Source: GCA-1730015 sp964550655
Lineage (GTDB): Bacteria; Pseudomonadota; Gammaproteobacteria; Granulosicoccales; Granulosicoccaceae
DNA: 47,648 nt
Assembly (NCBI GenBank): GCA_964550655.1
Contig: CAZKAQ010000019.1
Coordinates: forward strand, 1-47,648
Direction: 5' to 3'
Notes under the pieces: model-generated
What the model was told of the DNA's origin: nothing
The model's input: only the letters and a program-made list of their open reading frames with translations
Database searches by the model: none
In this document: positions 28,187-36,639 of the stretch, one piece after another
How the letters are laid out: each line of letters begins with the position of its first letter
How positions within the stretch are numbered: the first letter of the stretch is position 1
Position numbers and translations under genes: made by a program

Positions 28187-29464
28187 ATGACAACCAGTTA
28201 CCGTTTATCAGGAACCTTTTGGCTACTTTTAATACCCGCGCTTTTGATATCGGGGCATAGCTATGGCTACCCGATAGACGCTTACGAAGACACAGGTATT
28301 CGACGCCTCGACTACTATCGCCTGGCACAAACGGGAGAAATAGAAGGTAAAAAACTGCATGAGGGTGCAAAACTTAACAGTGCCGACATCGTACCACGGC
28401 TGTCGGGGCAAGCCGCCGAACTGCCACCGGTAAATGCAGAGATCAGTAAAAAAATTGCCCGAATGATTCCCTCAAATCCCGAGCGCTACAGTATTGCCGT
28501 ACTGGATCTCAGCAATCCCGATAATCCCGTATACGCCGAACACAATAGCGGTTATCGCGACAATGTCGGCAGTGTTGGAAAGGTTCTTGTGGCGCTGGCG
28601 TTTCTGAGCAAACTTGCAGACGTATATCCTGATGACATAGAGCGCCGCAAAGAAATTCTGCGCAACACACAGGTAGTTGCAGACGAATTCAGTTTCAAAG
28701 ATCACCACAAGGTAAGGTTTTGGGATGTCGACAAAAAAAAACTCGCCTACCGAACAATAAAAACAGGCGACAGCGCCAATTTGTATGAGTACCTCGACTG
28801 GGCACTGTCACCCAGTTCCAATGCAGCAGCGGCAATGGTACAACGCGAGTTGCTGTTGCTTAGTCATTTCGGAACCGCCTACCCTGTCAGCCAACAGCAG
28901 ACTCAGGATTTTCTGAACAACACCAGCAAAACTCAACTCGGTAAAATATTTCGTCAAGCCATGGATGCGCCACTGATAGAGCTCGGCCTCGATATCGAAA
29001 TGTTACGTCAGGGAAGTTTTTTTACTCGCACCGGTAAGGCGCGCGTTCCGGGCACCAGCAGCTATGGCAATCCCCGACAACTCATTAAACTACTGTATCT
29101 GCTCGAGACAGGAAATCTTATCGACCCGTTTACCAGCACAGAGCTGAAACGTTTGCTCTATCTTACAGAGCGCCGAATTCGCTATGCATCACACCCTAAC
29201 CTGCATCCGTTTGCAGTCTATTTTAAGACCGGATCACTTTACAGTTGCCGACCTGAAGAAGGTTTTGAGTGTGGTAAATATCAGGGTAACAAACGCAACG
29301 TTCTTGCCTCACTGGCAATAGTAGAAGCGCCCGCCGAAAACCCGGATTATCATTATCTTGTGGTAGTGCAATCAAATGTATTGCGAGTCAACTCCGCTGT
29401 GGCTCACCAGACGCTCGCGTCACGTATTCATAAACTTATTGTAAAATCACACAGTACAGAATAG
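28187..29464 (+). CDS. Exported class A beta-lactamase-fold serine hydrolase
   Basis: A signal-like N-terminus (FWLLLIPALLISGHSYG) leads to a 425-residue protein with the three motifs of penicillin-recognising enzymes: SxxK as SVGK (residues 129-132), SxN as SSN (210-212) and KTG in YFKTGSL (347-349). The long N-terminal region before SVGK and extra segments before KTG are unlike small secreted beta-lactamases, so a DD-peptidase or another amide or ester hydrolase is as likely as antibiotic resistance. I cannot identify a Glu166 equivalent with confidence. It starts 44 bases after the PEP-synthase-like gene and is probably co-transcribed with it. Confidence 0.8.
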   Translation: MTTSYRLSGTFWLLLIPALLISGHSYGYPIDAYEDTGIRRLDYYRLAQTGEIEGKKLHEGAKLNSADIVPRLSGQAAELPPVNAEISKKIARMIPSNPERYSIAVLDLSNPDNPVYAEHNSGYRDNVGSVGKVLVALAFLSKLADVYPDDIERRKEILRNTQVVADEFSFKDHHKVRFWDVDKKKLAYRTIKTGDSANLYEYLDWALSPSSNAAAAMVQRELLLLSHFGTAYPVSQQQTQDFLNNTSKTQLGKIFRQAMDAPLIELGLDIEMLRQGSFFTRTGKARVPGTSSYGNPRQLIKLLYLLETGNLIDPFTSTELKRLLYLTERRIRYASHPNLHPFAVYFKTGSLYSCRPEEGFECGKYQGNKRNVLASLAIVEAPAENPDYHYLVVVQSNVLRVNSAVAHQTLASRIHKLIVKSHSTE

Positions 29465-29520
29465 CGATGACAACCCGACGACACCAGGAGTCTATCGTTT
29501 ACAGGACGTGCACTATCTAA

Positions 29521-30483
29521 TTAGCGAGAATGGTACTCGTCGATCACCTGATCCAGACTGACAATAATCTTCTCCAGCAACCTGCCGCCTTCAGTGGTAT
29601 CCGAGAGTACCACGGCGATATAGGTATGTCCGTCATCCCGCTCTATCAGCGCGCTGTCGGAGTGGTACGTTCGCCAGGTGCCTGATTTGCGATAGATCTT
29701 AGCTTCGGGTTGACGCGCTGCCAGTCCTTTTACAAACTTATGGTTTATCGCAGAATCAGCAAGAATATTTTTCATCTCATGGGAATACTGCGGGTTCACA
29801 AGTTCACCGCGTTGCAACATATAAAAAAAACGCGCCGCTTGTATACCACTGGCTGCATGGCTAAAATTGGCCAACGGATCGCGCTTCCAGAGTTTATTTT
29901 TTGCATAGGCCTTACCCACCCAAAGCCCGCCGCCGGTTTTTTCGTCATAAAGTCGATACCGATCTGAGCGCAGAATTTCTGCTAAACGAACCGGACCGAC
30001 AAGCTCCCACAGACTGGTGGAGTCTCTGTTTGAAGACTTCCTTATCATATTATCCAGTTTCTGCTGTACGGACTCATCCAGATCCAGGTTCCCCTGGTGC
30101 GCCTCTTCATAAACCGCCAGTAGTATGGCTAGTTTGGGAAGGCTTGCAGCGTAGTAGGTGTTAGCACCATTTATATGTGCCAGTGCCGGTTGATCAACAT
30201 CAGTGATATCAACCAGGGTAACCGACAGCTTATTCTTCTCAAGCATCGATGTGAGATTTAAACTGTCAAGACTTTTCGTGAGCAATTTCTGCAAAGCATG
30301 ATCTTGAGTATCCGGAAACACCCGGTGCTGCGCAGTGCCCGCAATAGCAAAATCAGAAAGATCGCTGACAAAGACCAGAAAACAAAGGATGACGTACAGT
30401 AATCGATGTAGTGTTCTGCACGGCCGCACCGTGCATGGATTACTTTGCCGCAGGTCCGGGTAACTACCGAAATTTTTGTGCAT
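29521..30483 (-). CDS. Exported beta-lactamase-related serine hydrolase
   Basis: The 320-residue protein has a hydrophobic N-terminal segment (LLYVILCFLVFVSDLSDFAI) and then the SxxK motif SLPK (114-117), SSN (150-152) and a KSG triad (266-268, in YRKSGTWRT). These are the standard catalytic motifs of the class A beta-lactamase/DD-peptidase fold, with KSG in place of KTG. It is on the opposite strand to and convergent with the similar gene at 28187, leaving 56 bases between stops, so the two are not one operon. They probably share ancestry at fold level but are not recent duplicates. True antibiotic hydrolysis is not shown. Confidence 0.8.
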   Translation of the reverse strand: MHKNFGSYPDLRQSNPCTVRPCRTLHRLLYVILCFLVFVSDLSDFAIAGTAQHRVFPDTQDHALQKLLTKSLDSLNLTSMLEKNKLSVTLVDITDVDQPALAHINGANTYYAASLPKLAILLAVYEEAHQGNLDLDESVQQKLDNMIRKSSNRDSTSLWELVGPVRLAEILRSDRYRLYDEKTGGGLWVGKAYAKNKLWKRDPLANFSHAASGIQAARFFYMLQRGELVNPQYSHEMKNILADSAINHKFVKGLAARQPEAKIYRKSGTWRTYHSDSALIERDDGHTYIAVVLSDTTEGGRLLEKIIVSLDQVIDEYHSR

Positions 30484-30584
30484 TGATGTGCTGCAAATTA
30501 AAGATGTGGAGACTTGGTTCGGATAATTTTATAACTGACCATAATATCACTCATTTTAGCTCATGACTGAACGAATACCGATAG

Positions 30585-30848
30585 TCAGGGAAAAGATACC
30601 TCCAGCCTCAGTTCGTTCATTTGCCAGACGATTAAGATTACGGCTTCATCACAACCAAGTTCGACAACAACCGGAATAATCACAACATTCTTTGGTTGCC
30701 ATCTGCTGATGGAACGAGTTACAAAATAACTTGTTTTTTTATCGAAATTTACAATCTCGAACCTCCGGGAAGTAACTCCCGGATCAGAAATATTCTGATA
30801 TTCAAGTGTCAATTTTTCTCGCCTGTCACGGCTATTACTCGATACCAT
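30585..30848 (-). CDS. Doubtful small ORF, 87 residues
   Basis: An 87-residue frame begins with ATG at 30848 but has no clear ribosome binding site. The sequence contains LTLEYQNISDPGVTSRRFEI, which loosely recalls the beta strands of a WYL-type domain, but the match is too weak to name it. It could be a decayed fragment or a chance frame. The surrounding 600 bases hold nothing else coding that I can support. Confidence 0.22.
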   Translation of the reverse strand: MVSSNSRDRREKLTLEYQNISDPGVTSRRFEIVNFDKKTSYFVTRSISRWQPKNVVIIPVVVELGCDEAVILIVWQMNELRLEVSFP

Positions 30849-30976
30849 AATCCAATGGATTTACGCTGTACTCATCGTTTGGCGATCCTACTGCCTTTTG
30901 ATTGGCGCTATATTTATAAACACCGAGTACAAAGCGGCCGCTTTTTATAAAAAACAAGAACTGTTTAACGTTCTAT

Positions 30977-31009
30977 GCATCACCCTCCGGTGAGCAGATG
31001 CGTTTTTTT
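30977..31009 (+). terminator. Terminator-like hairpin with seven-T tract
   Basis: GCATC (30977-30981) pairs with GATGC (30998-31002), and an inner ACC/GGT stem closes a four-base loop, with an unpaired GAGCA on the 3' side. Seven Ts follow directly. No clear upstream plus-strand gene ends here, so it could terminate or attenuate transcription just before the PAS-like frame at 31069. Confidence 0.45.
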
Positions 31010-31134
31010 ATGTATACGAATTTGAACATCAAATCATCGTTAGTAGATATTTTATGGCGTAAATTGAAATGAATATTCGAATTTTATCCAAGGATCTCCT
31101 ACTCCGTCGACAGATAACTTCTATACTAACTTCC

Positions 31135-31272
31135 CCTATACAGTTCACCTATACAGTTCANNNNNNNNNNNNNNNNNNNNNNNNNNNNNNNNNNNNNNNN
31201 NNNNNNNNNNNNNNNNNNNNNNNNNNNNNNNNNNNNNNNNNNNNNNNNNNNNNNNNNNNNCTATACAGTTCA
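31135..31272. repeat. 13-bp tandem repeat spanning an assembly gap
   Basis: The unit CCTATACAGTTCA occurs twice in tandem at 31135-31147 and 31148-31160, then the N run begins. Directly after it, CTATACAGTTCA (31261-31272) completes another copy. The true copy number is hidden in the gap. Thirteen is not a multiple of three, and the unit has no stop in any forward frame, so copy-number change would shift the reading frame. Confidence 0.9.
31161..31260. other. Assembly gap (100 N)
   Basis: Exactly 100 unknown bases, a common placeholder for a gap of unknown size. It is flanked on both sides by the same 13-bp repeat, so the repeat array probably caused the assembly break. Confidence 0.98.
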
Positions 31273-31974
31273 TCTATGGTCAGCATTCCTTTTATTTATA
31301 TTTTGCATTTTTAACCACTTTTCCGGAATACCCCATTTATGCAAAAAAAGGCTACGTTCTTGTAGACACAACAGGGAAGATACGTGCAACAAATAATGTA
31401 GCCGATATCTGTCTGGGTACAGCTGACTCCACTGACATGATGTTCGAAGAATTATTTCTTGAACATGAAACCGTAAGTAAACTACTCAGGCGTAATTTAT
31501 TAACTTGTTATGTAACGGTTATGTCTAACAATGAAGTAGTTCTACTTCGAAGCGAATCATTACATTCGTCTGACGGTTTAATCCTGCAGTTAAGCATTAC
31601 ACCTAATGTTCTCACGCTTGTACCGGCCACCAGGTCAGCTCCTGAACACCCGCCGGATGAATCCGGAGTTGAGACTGAAACTCTAATGGCGATGAGTCAT
31701 CCTCTGGGCCTGGCAAATCTTACACCTCATGGTCTTTTGCTGTTGTCTCCGTCATTCGATTTTGTCACTGCAAACAACGCGTTCTTTGAAATGACTCACC
31801 TGGCACACCGAGAAGCACAAGGCAGAGGATGGTTGACTGTACTGCCAACTGAGGTGAGATGCCGTCGATTTCGTGAATAGTCCGGGTTGATGTCAGCGCC
31901 CACACTGACGCAGACAAGACACAACAGGTACAGAGCTTGCCTGTAACAGACAATCGCAAACTCCGGTAAAAACA

Positions 31975-32379
31975 ATGAAATTTCCTTTTAAGGTATTTGT
32001 CTCCACTATTGGCCTGAGCATAGGCCTGTTCATCAGTGCATCAGCATCTGCCTCCGGTGGTGGTGGTGGTTTTAGTACTGGCGGGGGTACGAGTCAGCGA
32101 GTTGACCCGCAGTACGAATTAGGCAAGTCGTACTACAAAGCGAGCCAGACGAGCGCAGCAAAGCTTGAATACTGCGTAAAAGTTGACGACAAACTAAAGA
32201 AGTTATCCCGCAGCTCGGTAAAGAAGTTTAAGCGCGGATCCGTTGATGAGTTTGTCAATGCACTGTACAACTGCGCTGAGCCAAATCAGAGAATCGCTGA
32301 CGTGGTTGCAGATGAACAAGGCTCCGCAATTCTTTACTACCTGAACAAGCGCTTCAAGCTTCGCCTTACGAATTCTTAA
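31975..32379 (+). CDS. Small secreted protein of unknown function
   Basis: The 134-residue protein begins with a clear signal peptide (FKVFVSTIGLSIGLFISASASA), then a glycine-rich segment GGGGGFSTGGG. A basic, mostly helical part of about 85 residues follows, with two cysteines (LEYCVKV and LYNCAEP) that could form one disulfide in the periplasm. No family is recognised. The ribosome binding site is weak. It is on the plus strand between the PAS-like frame and the convergent glycosyltransferase gene, and nothing nearby indicates its role. Confidence 0.7.
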   Translation: MKFPFKVFVSTIGLSIGLFISASASASGGGGGFSTGGGTSQRVDPQYELGKSYYKASQTSAAKLEYCVKVDDKLKKLSRSSVKKFKRGSVDEFVNALYNCAEPNQRIADVVADEQGSAILYYLNKRFKLRLTNS

Positions 32380-32452
32380 TTCGAACTCTTGTTCTAAAGA
32401 TAAAATCGATGCAAAGGGTGCGATCATCAGATCAGCACCCGCGCTGGTAGAG

Positions 32453-33874
32453 TCAAAGCGAAACATATTCCTGGTAGCGCTGATGTCGCCGCAAAGCTAT
32501 CCACGCAACAACTGTAACCAACACTACGGATGCGTACTCAAACAGCACGGTGAAGTTCGACGGGAGTAAAGAATCAGCGCCCGTCTCGCCCACATTAGCC
32601 CCCAACCAGTAAGACAGCAGGCATGCGTAAGCGAACGTCCACGACCACCAGCGTGGAGTCAGTGTCGCAAACGGCAACACCCAGATCACATACCAGGGAT
32701 TGACTACGGGGAGCGCAAGCAAAAACAACATAAAAAGCCAGTCACCACGAAAGCCGTCTTCTGTGTTAGACCACAAAGCCGCAGGCTTCGACAGAGCATT
32801 ATGGTCTACAGGGGCAAGACTACGCTTGCGGGCGTCCATCAGGCGAGTAAAGCAGATAATGCCTGTCGCGATTGAAAAACAGATTAGCAAAAAGATTTTT
32901 ATGGCTTGAGCAGGCAGCACTTCAAGCAGCAACAGATACACCGCTGAATTGAAGAGCCAGCTGCCAGCCATGGCCTGCAAGCCATCCGGAAACCAGATTT
33001 TTACGCTGCCGAAGAATGCGGTAATCAGTCCAATCGTTATTACAAACCAGCCACATAATATTGCCCAATATCGAACCGACCAGCGCCGGGCGAGCAGATA
33101 CGGAAGTACCAGAATAGCGAAAACTTTCGAACCGACAGCCAGCGCCAAACAGACTCCGGCCAGCCAAACCTGCTTTTTGGCCGCCGCCAGTACGCCGAGA
33201 AACATGGCCAGCAGAGCGTAGATATCAGGGTGTGCTGTGAGCGAAAATTCTTTCAGAACAAGCGGCGACCACGCGTAAAGAAGTAAAGCGTTACCTGCCC
33301 CGAGCCGATAAAGCACCAGCATCAGGATGATATCTGCGAGACCGGCGAGCAGTTGCAATGGCCACACTTCGGCAGCGTCAATCAAATATCCCAAAGCAAA
33401 TATCCACTGGGTAACCGGCCCGTATACGGTAGCGATGTCCGGGTAATTGATTAGCGACAGAATGGGGTCAAACGATTCGGGGAAGTCTTCCCGGTCAAAG
33501 AACGCCGAAGGTGCCAGGGTGTAAGGATCCATAGTGGTAACGGTTTGATATCCGTCCCACATGTAGCGGAAGTAGTCATCCTCAAACAAGGGCTCTCCGT
33601 ACAGAGAAATCAGCCTTAGTAACAAGGCTGTGACAATAATCCACACAAACGGAATTTTGCGGTTACTACGGTGATACTGCCAAAGGACGAAAACAGTCGC
33701 GATGACCATGAGCAGCGCTGCGGCAAGAAACAGATACAGCGTCCATTGATCCGGCTGCCGTGATAAAAAAGTGATAAATAACCAGCACGCAGACACTATT
33801 ACTAGTGTTACTAAAAAATGACAATTCTGAAGGTACGAATTGTTAACTGGCAGGTAGTTTTCAGATTGAACCAT
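32453..33874 (-). CDS. Polytopic GT-C-type glycosyltransferase
   Basis: The 473-residue protein has about ten or more hydrophobic segments, and the loop after the second or third carries EDDYFRYMWDGYQ, the acidic ED/DD motif typical of GT-C enzymes (DUF2029/mannosyltransferase-like) that use polyprenyl-phosphate sugars. Downstream, NPWYVIWVLPF is a common motif of this group. It should sit in the inner membrane and transfer sugars on the periplasmic side. It is divergent from a GT2 glycosyltransferase gene starting 27 bases away, so the two may share a promoter region. A polyprenol-phosphate sugar made by the GT2 partner and used here is plausible but unproven. Confidence 0.85.
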   Translation of the reverse strand: MVQSENYLPVNNSYLQNCHFLVTLVIVSACWLFITFLSRQPDQWTLYLFLAAALLMVIATVFVLWQYHRSNRKIPFVWIIVTALLLRLISLYGEPLFEDDYFRYMWDGYQTVTTMDPYTLAPSAFFDREDFPESFDPILSLINYPDIATVYGPVTQWIFALGYLIDAAEVWPLQLLAGLADIILMLVLYRLGAGNALLLYAWSPLVLKEFSLTAHPDIYALLAMFLGVLAAAKKQVWLAGVCLALAVGSKVFAILVLPYLLARRWSVRYWAILCGWFVITIGLITAFFGSVKIWFPDGLQAMAGSWLFNSAVYLLLLEVLPAQAIKIFLLICFSIATGIICFTRLMDARKRSLAPVDHNALSKPAALWSNTEDGFRGDWLFMLFLLALPVVNPWYVIWVLPFATLTPRWWSWTFAYACLLSYWLGANVGETGADSLLPSNFTVLFEYASVVLVTVVAWIALRRHQRYQEYVSL

Positions 33875-33900
33875 TACATCCGTCGCCGCTCTTAGTATGT

Positions 33901-34770
33901 ATGTATTTTAATCGCCAAATTACGGTAATAATCCCGACCCTGAACGAGGCATCGTCTATTGCGAAAGTCGTTAACGACTTGTTCGCACTACGCACATGCC
34001 AACAGTGTAGTCGGGAACTCCCTGCGCCTGTAAATTCCAATCTCGAACGCCCCGATAGTGCCAATGATGCCAGCTACCATGATACCGGTTGTCAATGTAG
34101 CAAACCGGAAAACTCCCAACAGCTGGTGGATCAGGTGATCGTATGCGACAACGGCTCGACCGATGACACCGCTGTCATTGCCAACTCCTGCGGTGCAATC
34201 GTAACCCGTGAGCCAGAGCAGGGTTATGGTGCAGCTTGTCTGGCTGCACTGGCAGTACCCGTGGAAAAAGATATCGTTGTCTTCGTTGACGGAGATTATT
34301 CTGTTGTTGCATCTGAACTGCCCGACCTTGTCAAACCACTTATCAATGATGAGGCAGAACTGGTCATTGGATCTCGCACACTCGGCAACTGTGAACGAGG
34401 CGCGTTAACCCCGCCACAACAATTTGGCAATCAACTCGCAAGCTTTCTAATTCGCAAGTTATGGTCATGCGAAATTACCGACCTTGGACCATTCAGAGCC
34501 ACAACCCAAACAACACTCAATGATATTAAAATGCGCGACAGACGATTTGGCTGGACAGTCGAGATGCAGGTTCGCGCGCTGCAACTGGATAAACGCATTG
34601 TTGAGATTCCGGTAACTACTCGTCGTCGGATTGGTGTTTCAAAGATCAGTGGCACCTTGCGTGGAGTGATTGGTGCAGCCAATGGAATCCTTGGAACGAT
34701 ATTCAAGCTATATCTGGCAGGGCCGGCCAGAGATACACAACAGCAACCGTTAACTACCAGAGACTACTGA
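33901..34770 (+). CDS. GT2 family glycosyltransferase (DPM-like) with a Cys-containing insertion
   Basis: The 289-residue protein has the GT-A nucleotide-binding start ITVIIPTLNEASSI, then VIVCDNGSTDDT, GYGAACLAAL and the metal-binding VFVDGDYSV. This resembles dolichyl- or polyprenyl-phosphate sugar synthases, but it lacks the C-terminal membrane helices some of them carry. Residues of about 32-73 form an insertion not normally found between the first two motifs; it holds four cysteines (C33, C36, C64, C66) in a CxxC and a CxC, possibly a metal site. The start ATG at 33901 has no clear ribosome binding site. The DUF547 gene starts within its stop codon (TGATG). Confidence 0.85.
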   Translation: MYFNRQITVIIPTLNEASSIAKVVNDLFALRTCQQCSRELPAPVNSNLERPDSANDASYHDTGCQCSKPENSQQLVDQVIVCDNGSTDDTAVIANSCGAIVTREPEQGYGAACLAALAVPVEKDIVVFVDGDYSVVASELPDLVKPLINDEAELVIGSRTLGNCERGALTPPQQFGNQLASFLIRKLWSCEITDLGPFRATTQTTLNDIKMRDRRFGWTVEMQVRALQLDKRIVEIPVTTRRRIGVSKISGTLRGVIGAANGILGTIFKLYLAGPARDTQQQPLTTRDY

Positions 34771-35615
34771 TGCGTATTGCTTTCGCCACCATTGCATTGC
34801 TGGTTACAGCAGTTGCGTATTACGTTTTCAATACAAACGATACCGACGCTGTACTCGATGAGCGCTGGACCTCTTATGCCGAGTCCAGCGACATAGAGAT
34901 CGACTACGAAAACTGGCAGTTGATACTGGACGACTATCTGATTAGTGACACAGAGTCCGGTGTTCATCTTTTTGACTATGCCGGACTAGCCGATGATGGT
35001 CGTGAGGGCCTCGACGAGGCTGTTGATCAGTTGGTAGCAACTGATCCGTTGCTGCTGAACCGCCAGGAGCAAAAAGCCTTCTGGATAAATTTATACAACA
35101 TATTGACGGTGCAGTTGATTCTTGACAACCACCCGGTGGCATCAATTACCACGCTCGGGTCGAATCCAGTGGAGTTCGGGCCATGGAACGAGACCGCTAC
35201 CACCATCAATGGTGTGGAGCTAAGCCTGAACGATATAGAACATCGTATTATTCGACCACTTTACGACGATTACCGCATCCATTTTGCTGTCAATTGCGCA
35301 AGTATCGGCTGTCCTAATTTATCGCCAGAGGTTTTTACTGCCGAATCGCTGGATGAGCAGCTGGATAATGCCGCCGCCGAATATCTAACCCACCCGCGCG
35401 GCATTGTTTTTGAAGGTAAAAACCTTAAGTTGTCCACGCTTTTTAAGTGGTATGCGAGCGACTTTGGCGAAAATCAAAAAGAAGTACTCAGCACACTCGG
35501 CCAGCACGTCAGTCCGGAAATACAGGAAAAGTTGTCGAGTTTTGACGACGAACCGACCTACGACTACGACTGGAGCTTAAACGGCTACTGCAGTATCGAT
35601 AACGAATGTGGATAA
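34770..35615 (+). CDS. DUF547 domain-containing exported protein
   Basis: An N-terminal hydrophobic segment (IAFATIALLVTAVAYYVF) serves as a signal or anchor. The 281-residue protein then shows the DUF547 core: EQKAFWINLYNILTVQLIL, LNDIEHRIIRPLYDD and IHFAVNCASIGCPNLSPEV. The conserved cysteines in CASIGCP are typical of the family, whose biochemical role is not established, though it often occurs near envelope or glycosyltransferase genes. It overlaps the GT2 gene by one base, so the two proteins are probably made together. Confidence 0.88.
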   Translation: MRIAFATIALLVTAVAYYVFNTNDTDAVLDERWTSYAESSDIEIDYENWQLILDDYLISDTESGVHLFDYAGLADDGREGLDEAVDQLVATDPLLLNRQEQKAFWINLYNILTVQLILDNHPVASITTLGSNPVEFGPWNETATTINGVELSLNDIEHRIIRPLYDDYRIHFAVNCASIGCPNLSPEVFTAESLDEQLDNAAAEYLTHPRGIVFEGKNLKLSTLFKWYASDFGENQKEVLSTLGQHVSPEIQEKLSSFDDEPTYDYDWSLNGYCSIDNECG

Positions 35616-35678
35616 CTACACAAGCTTCACCGCTTGTTACGTAAATAAACAGAATCTCACAATCCGGAACAGAGATAG

Positions 35679-36503
35679 ATGAAAAAACTTATTGCGCTAT
35701 GTGTTGCTATGGTGGCATCTCCAACTTTTGCCGATGGATCTCCCTGGTTACCAGAAGATGGATCAACCTCGCTTTCCGTCGAGCTGTCCACAAGCTCTAC
35801 CACTGATTTCTTCAGAGGTGATGATAGCGTTGATCTCGGTGGTGACCTTGACAGCACTTTCCTGTGGTTTAACGCACAGTACGGTTACGATGATGTCTGG
35901 GCTTTCGATTTTAGAACCGGTTATGCGCAAAGGGAATTTGAAAACAACCCGAGCGACCAGGAAGACATCTCAGACACAAGCCTTGGCGTCAGCTATCAAT
36001 TCGTCAACGAATTTGAAAACGAAAACGGCTGGCCGACAGTATCGGCTCGAGCAGGTTTCACCATCGGCGGTGACTACCAAACTGATGAGATAGATGCCAT
36101 CGGTGATGGTGCATCAGGGCTTGACCTGAGCCTGCTGGTAGGAAAATCACTCACGCCGTTAATCGCGGTATCAGGAGACCTTACTTTCAGACAGCGCGAT
36201 GACGATGTCGCCGATGGCATCAAGTATCAGTTCAGTGGTTTCTACACAACGCCTATCCCGGGTGTTGGTGTACAGATTTCCGCGGCTGGCATCAGAACCG
36301 ACAGCGATCTCAACCTCGGTGAGGCAGGCGTCGGTGTAGAACAACTTCCCCAGACAGATCGTGACTCTGACTGGCTGATATTGGGTGTTAATGGTGGTTT
36401 TGACAATGGCATTGGCGTGAGCTTCGCTTTCGCGAATCTCTTGTCCGCCAGAAACGTGGCCGATGGTAACGTTGGTACCTTTTCTCTTAGTTATAACTTC
36501 TAG
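35679..36503 (+). CDS. Outer-membrane beta-barrel-like protein
   Basis: The 274-residue protein has a standard signal peptide (MKKLIALCVAMVASPTFADG). The rest is made of alternating beta strands with aromatic ends, such as SVSARAGF-type strands, ISAAGIRTD and WLILGVNGGF, and it ends in phenylalanine (FSLSYNF), the usual C-terminal signal for outer-membrane barrels. The many acidic turns suggest calcium-rich or marine conditions, but this is only a hint. No specific porin family is recognised. It stands alone between the DUF547 gene and a lipoprotein gene. Confidence 0.75.
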   Translation: MKKLIALCVAMVASPTFADGSPWLPEDGSTSLSVELSTSSTTDFFRGDDSVDLGGDLDSTFLWFNAQYGYDDVWAFDFRTGYAQREFENNPSDQEDISDTSLGVSYQFVNEFENENGWPTVSARAGFTIGGDYQTDEIDAIGDGASGLDLSLLVGKSLTPLIAVSGDLTFRQRDDDVADGIKYQFSGFYTTPIPGVGVQISAAGIRTDSDLNLGEAGVGVEQLPQTDRDSDWLILGVNGGFDNGIGVSFAFANLLSARNVADGNVGTFSLSYNF

Positions 36504-36639
36504 GGTTATAACTTTTAGCGCTTTGAACGTGCAGCGCAATAGCTTACAGGTGATCAATTACCGCTATTGATTGGTTTCCAAGCACAAACAAATCTGGCTT
36601 AAGGCCGGTTAACTAATAATATTTTTAATGGTAGATAAA

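Larger units (their letters stand above)
31069..31880 (+). pseudogene. PAS-like protein gene, interrupted by a tandem repeat and assembly gap
   Basis: A frame opens with ATG at 31069 (MNIRILSKDLLLRRQITS) and runs into a 13-bp repeat and then 100 Ns. After the gap an open frame continues from at least 31263 to the stop at 31880. It contains PAS-like segments: KKGYVLVDTTGKIRATNN, and later LLLLSPSFDFVTANNAFFEM followed by GRGWLTVLP. The second PAS unit stops abruptly, so no kinase, GGDEF or HTH output domain is present. The downstream frame has no good start of its own upstream of ATG 31437. The parts may be one gene if the repeat number is right, or a decayed fragment. Pseudogene is my default call, with about even odds of an intact sensory gene. 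Confidence 0.45.

Noticed and set aside
28187..30483. The two beta-lactamase-fold genes as antibiotic-resistance genes
   Set aside because: Motifs SxxK, SxN and K(T/S)G are shared with DD-peptidases, the N-terminal regions are unusual and no resistance context is present.
30977..31009. c-di-GMP riboswitch upstream of the PAS-like frame
   Set aside because: Only one short hairpin with a T-tract is present; the conserved GEMM core is absent.
31161..31260. N run as a real low-complexity sequence
   Set aside because: Exactly 100 Ns is an assembly placeholder; the same length occurs at 36718-36817.
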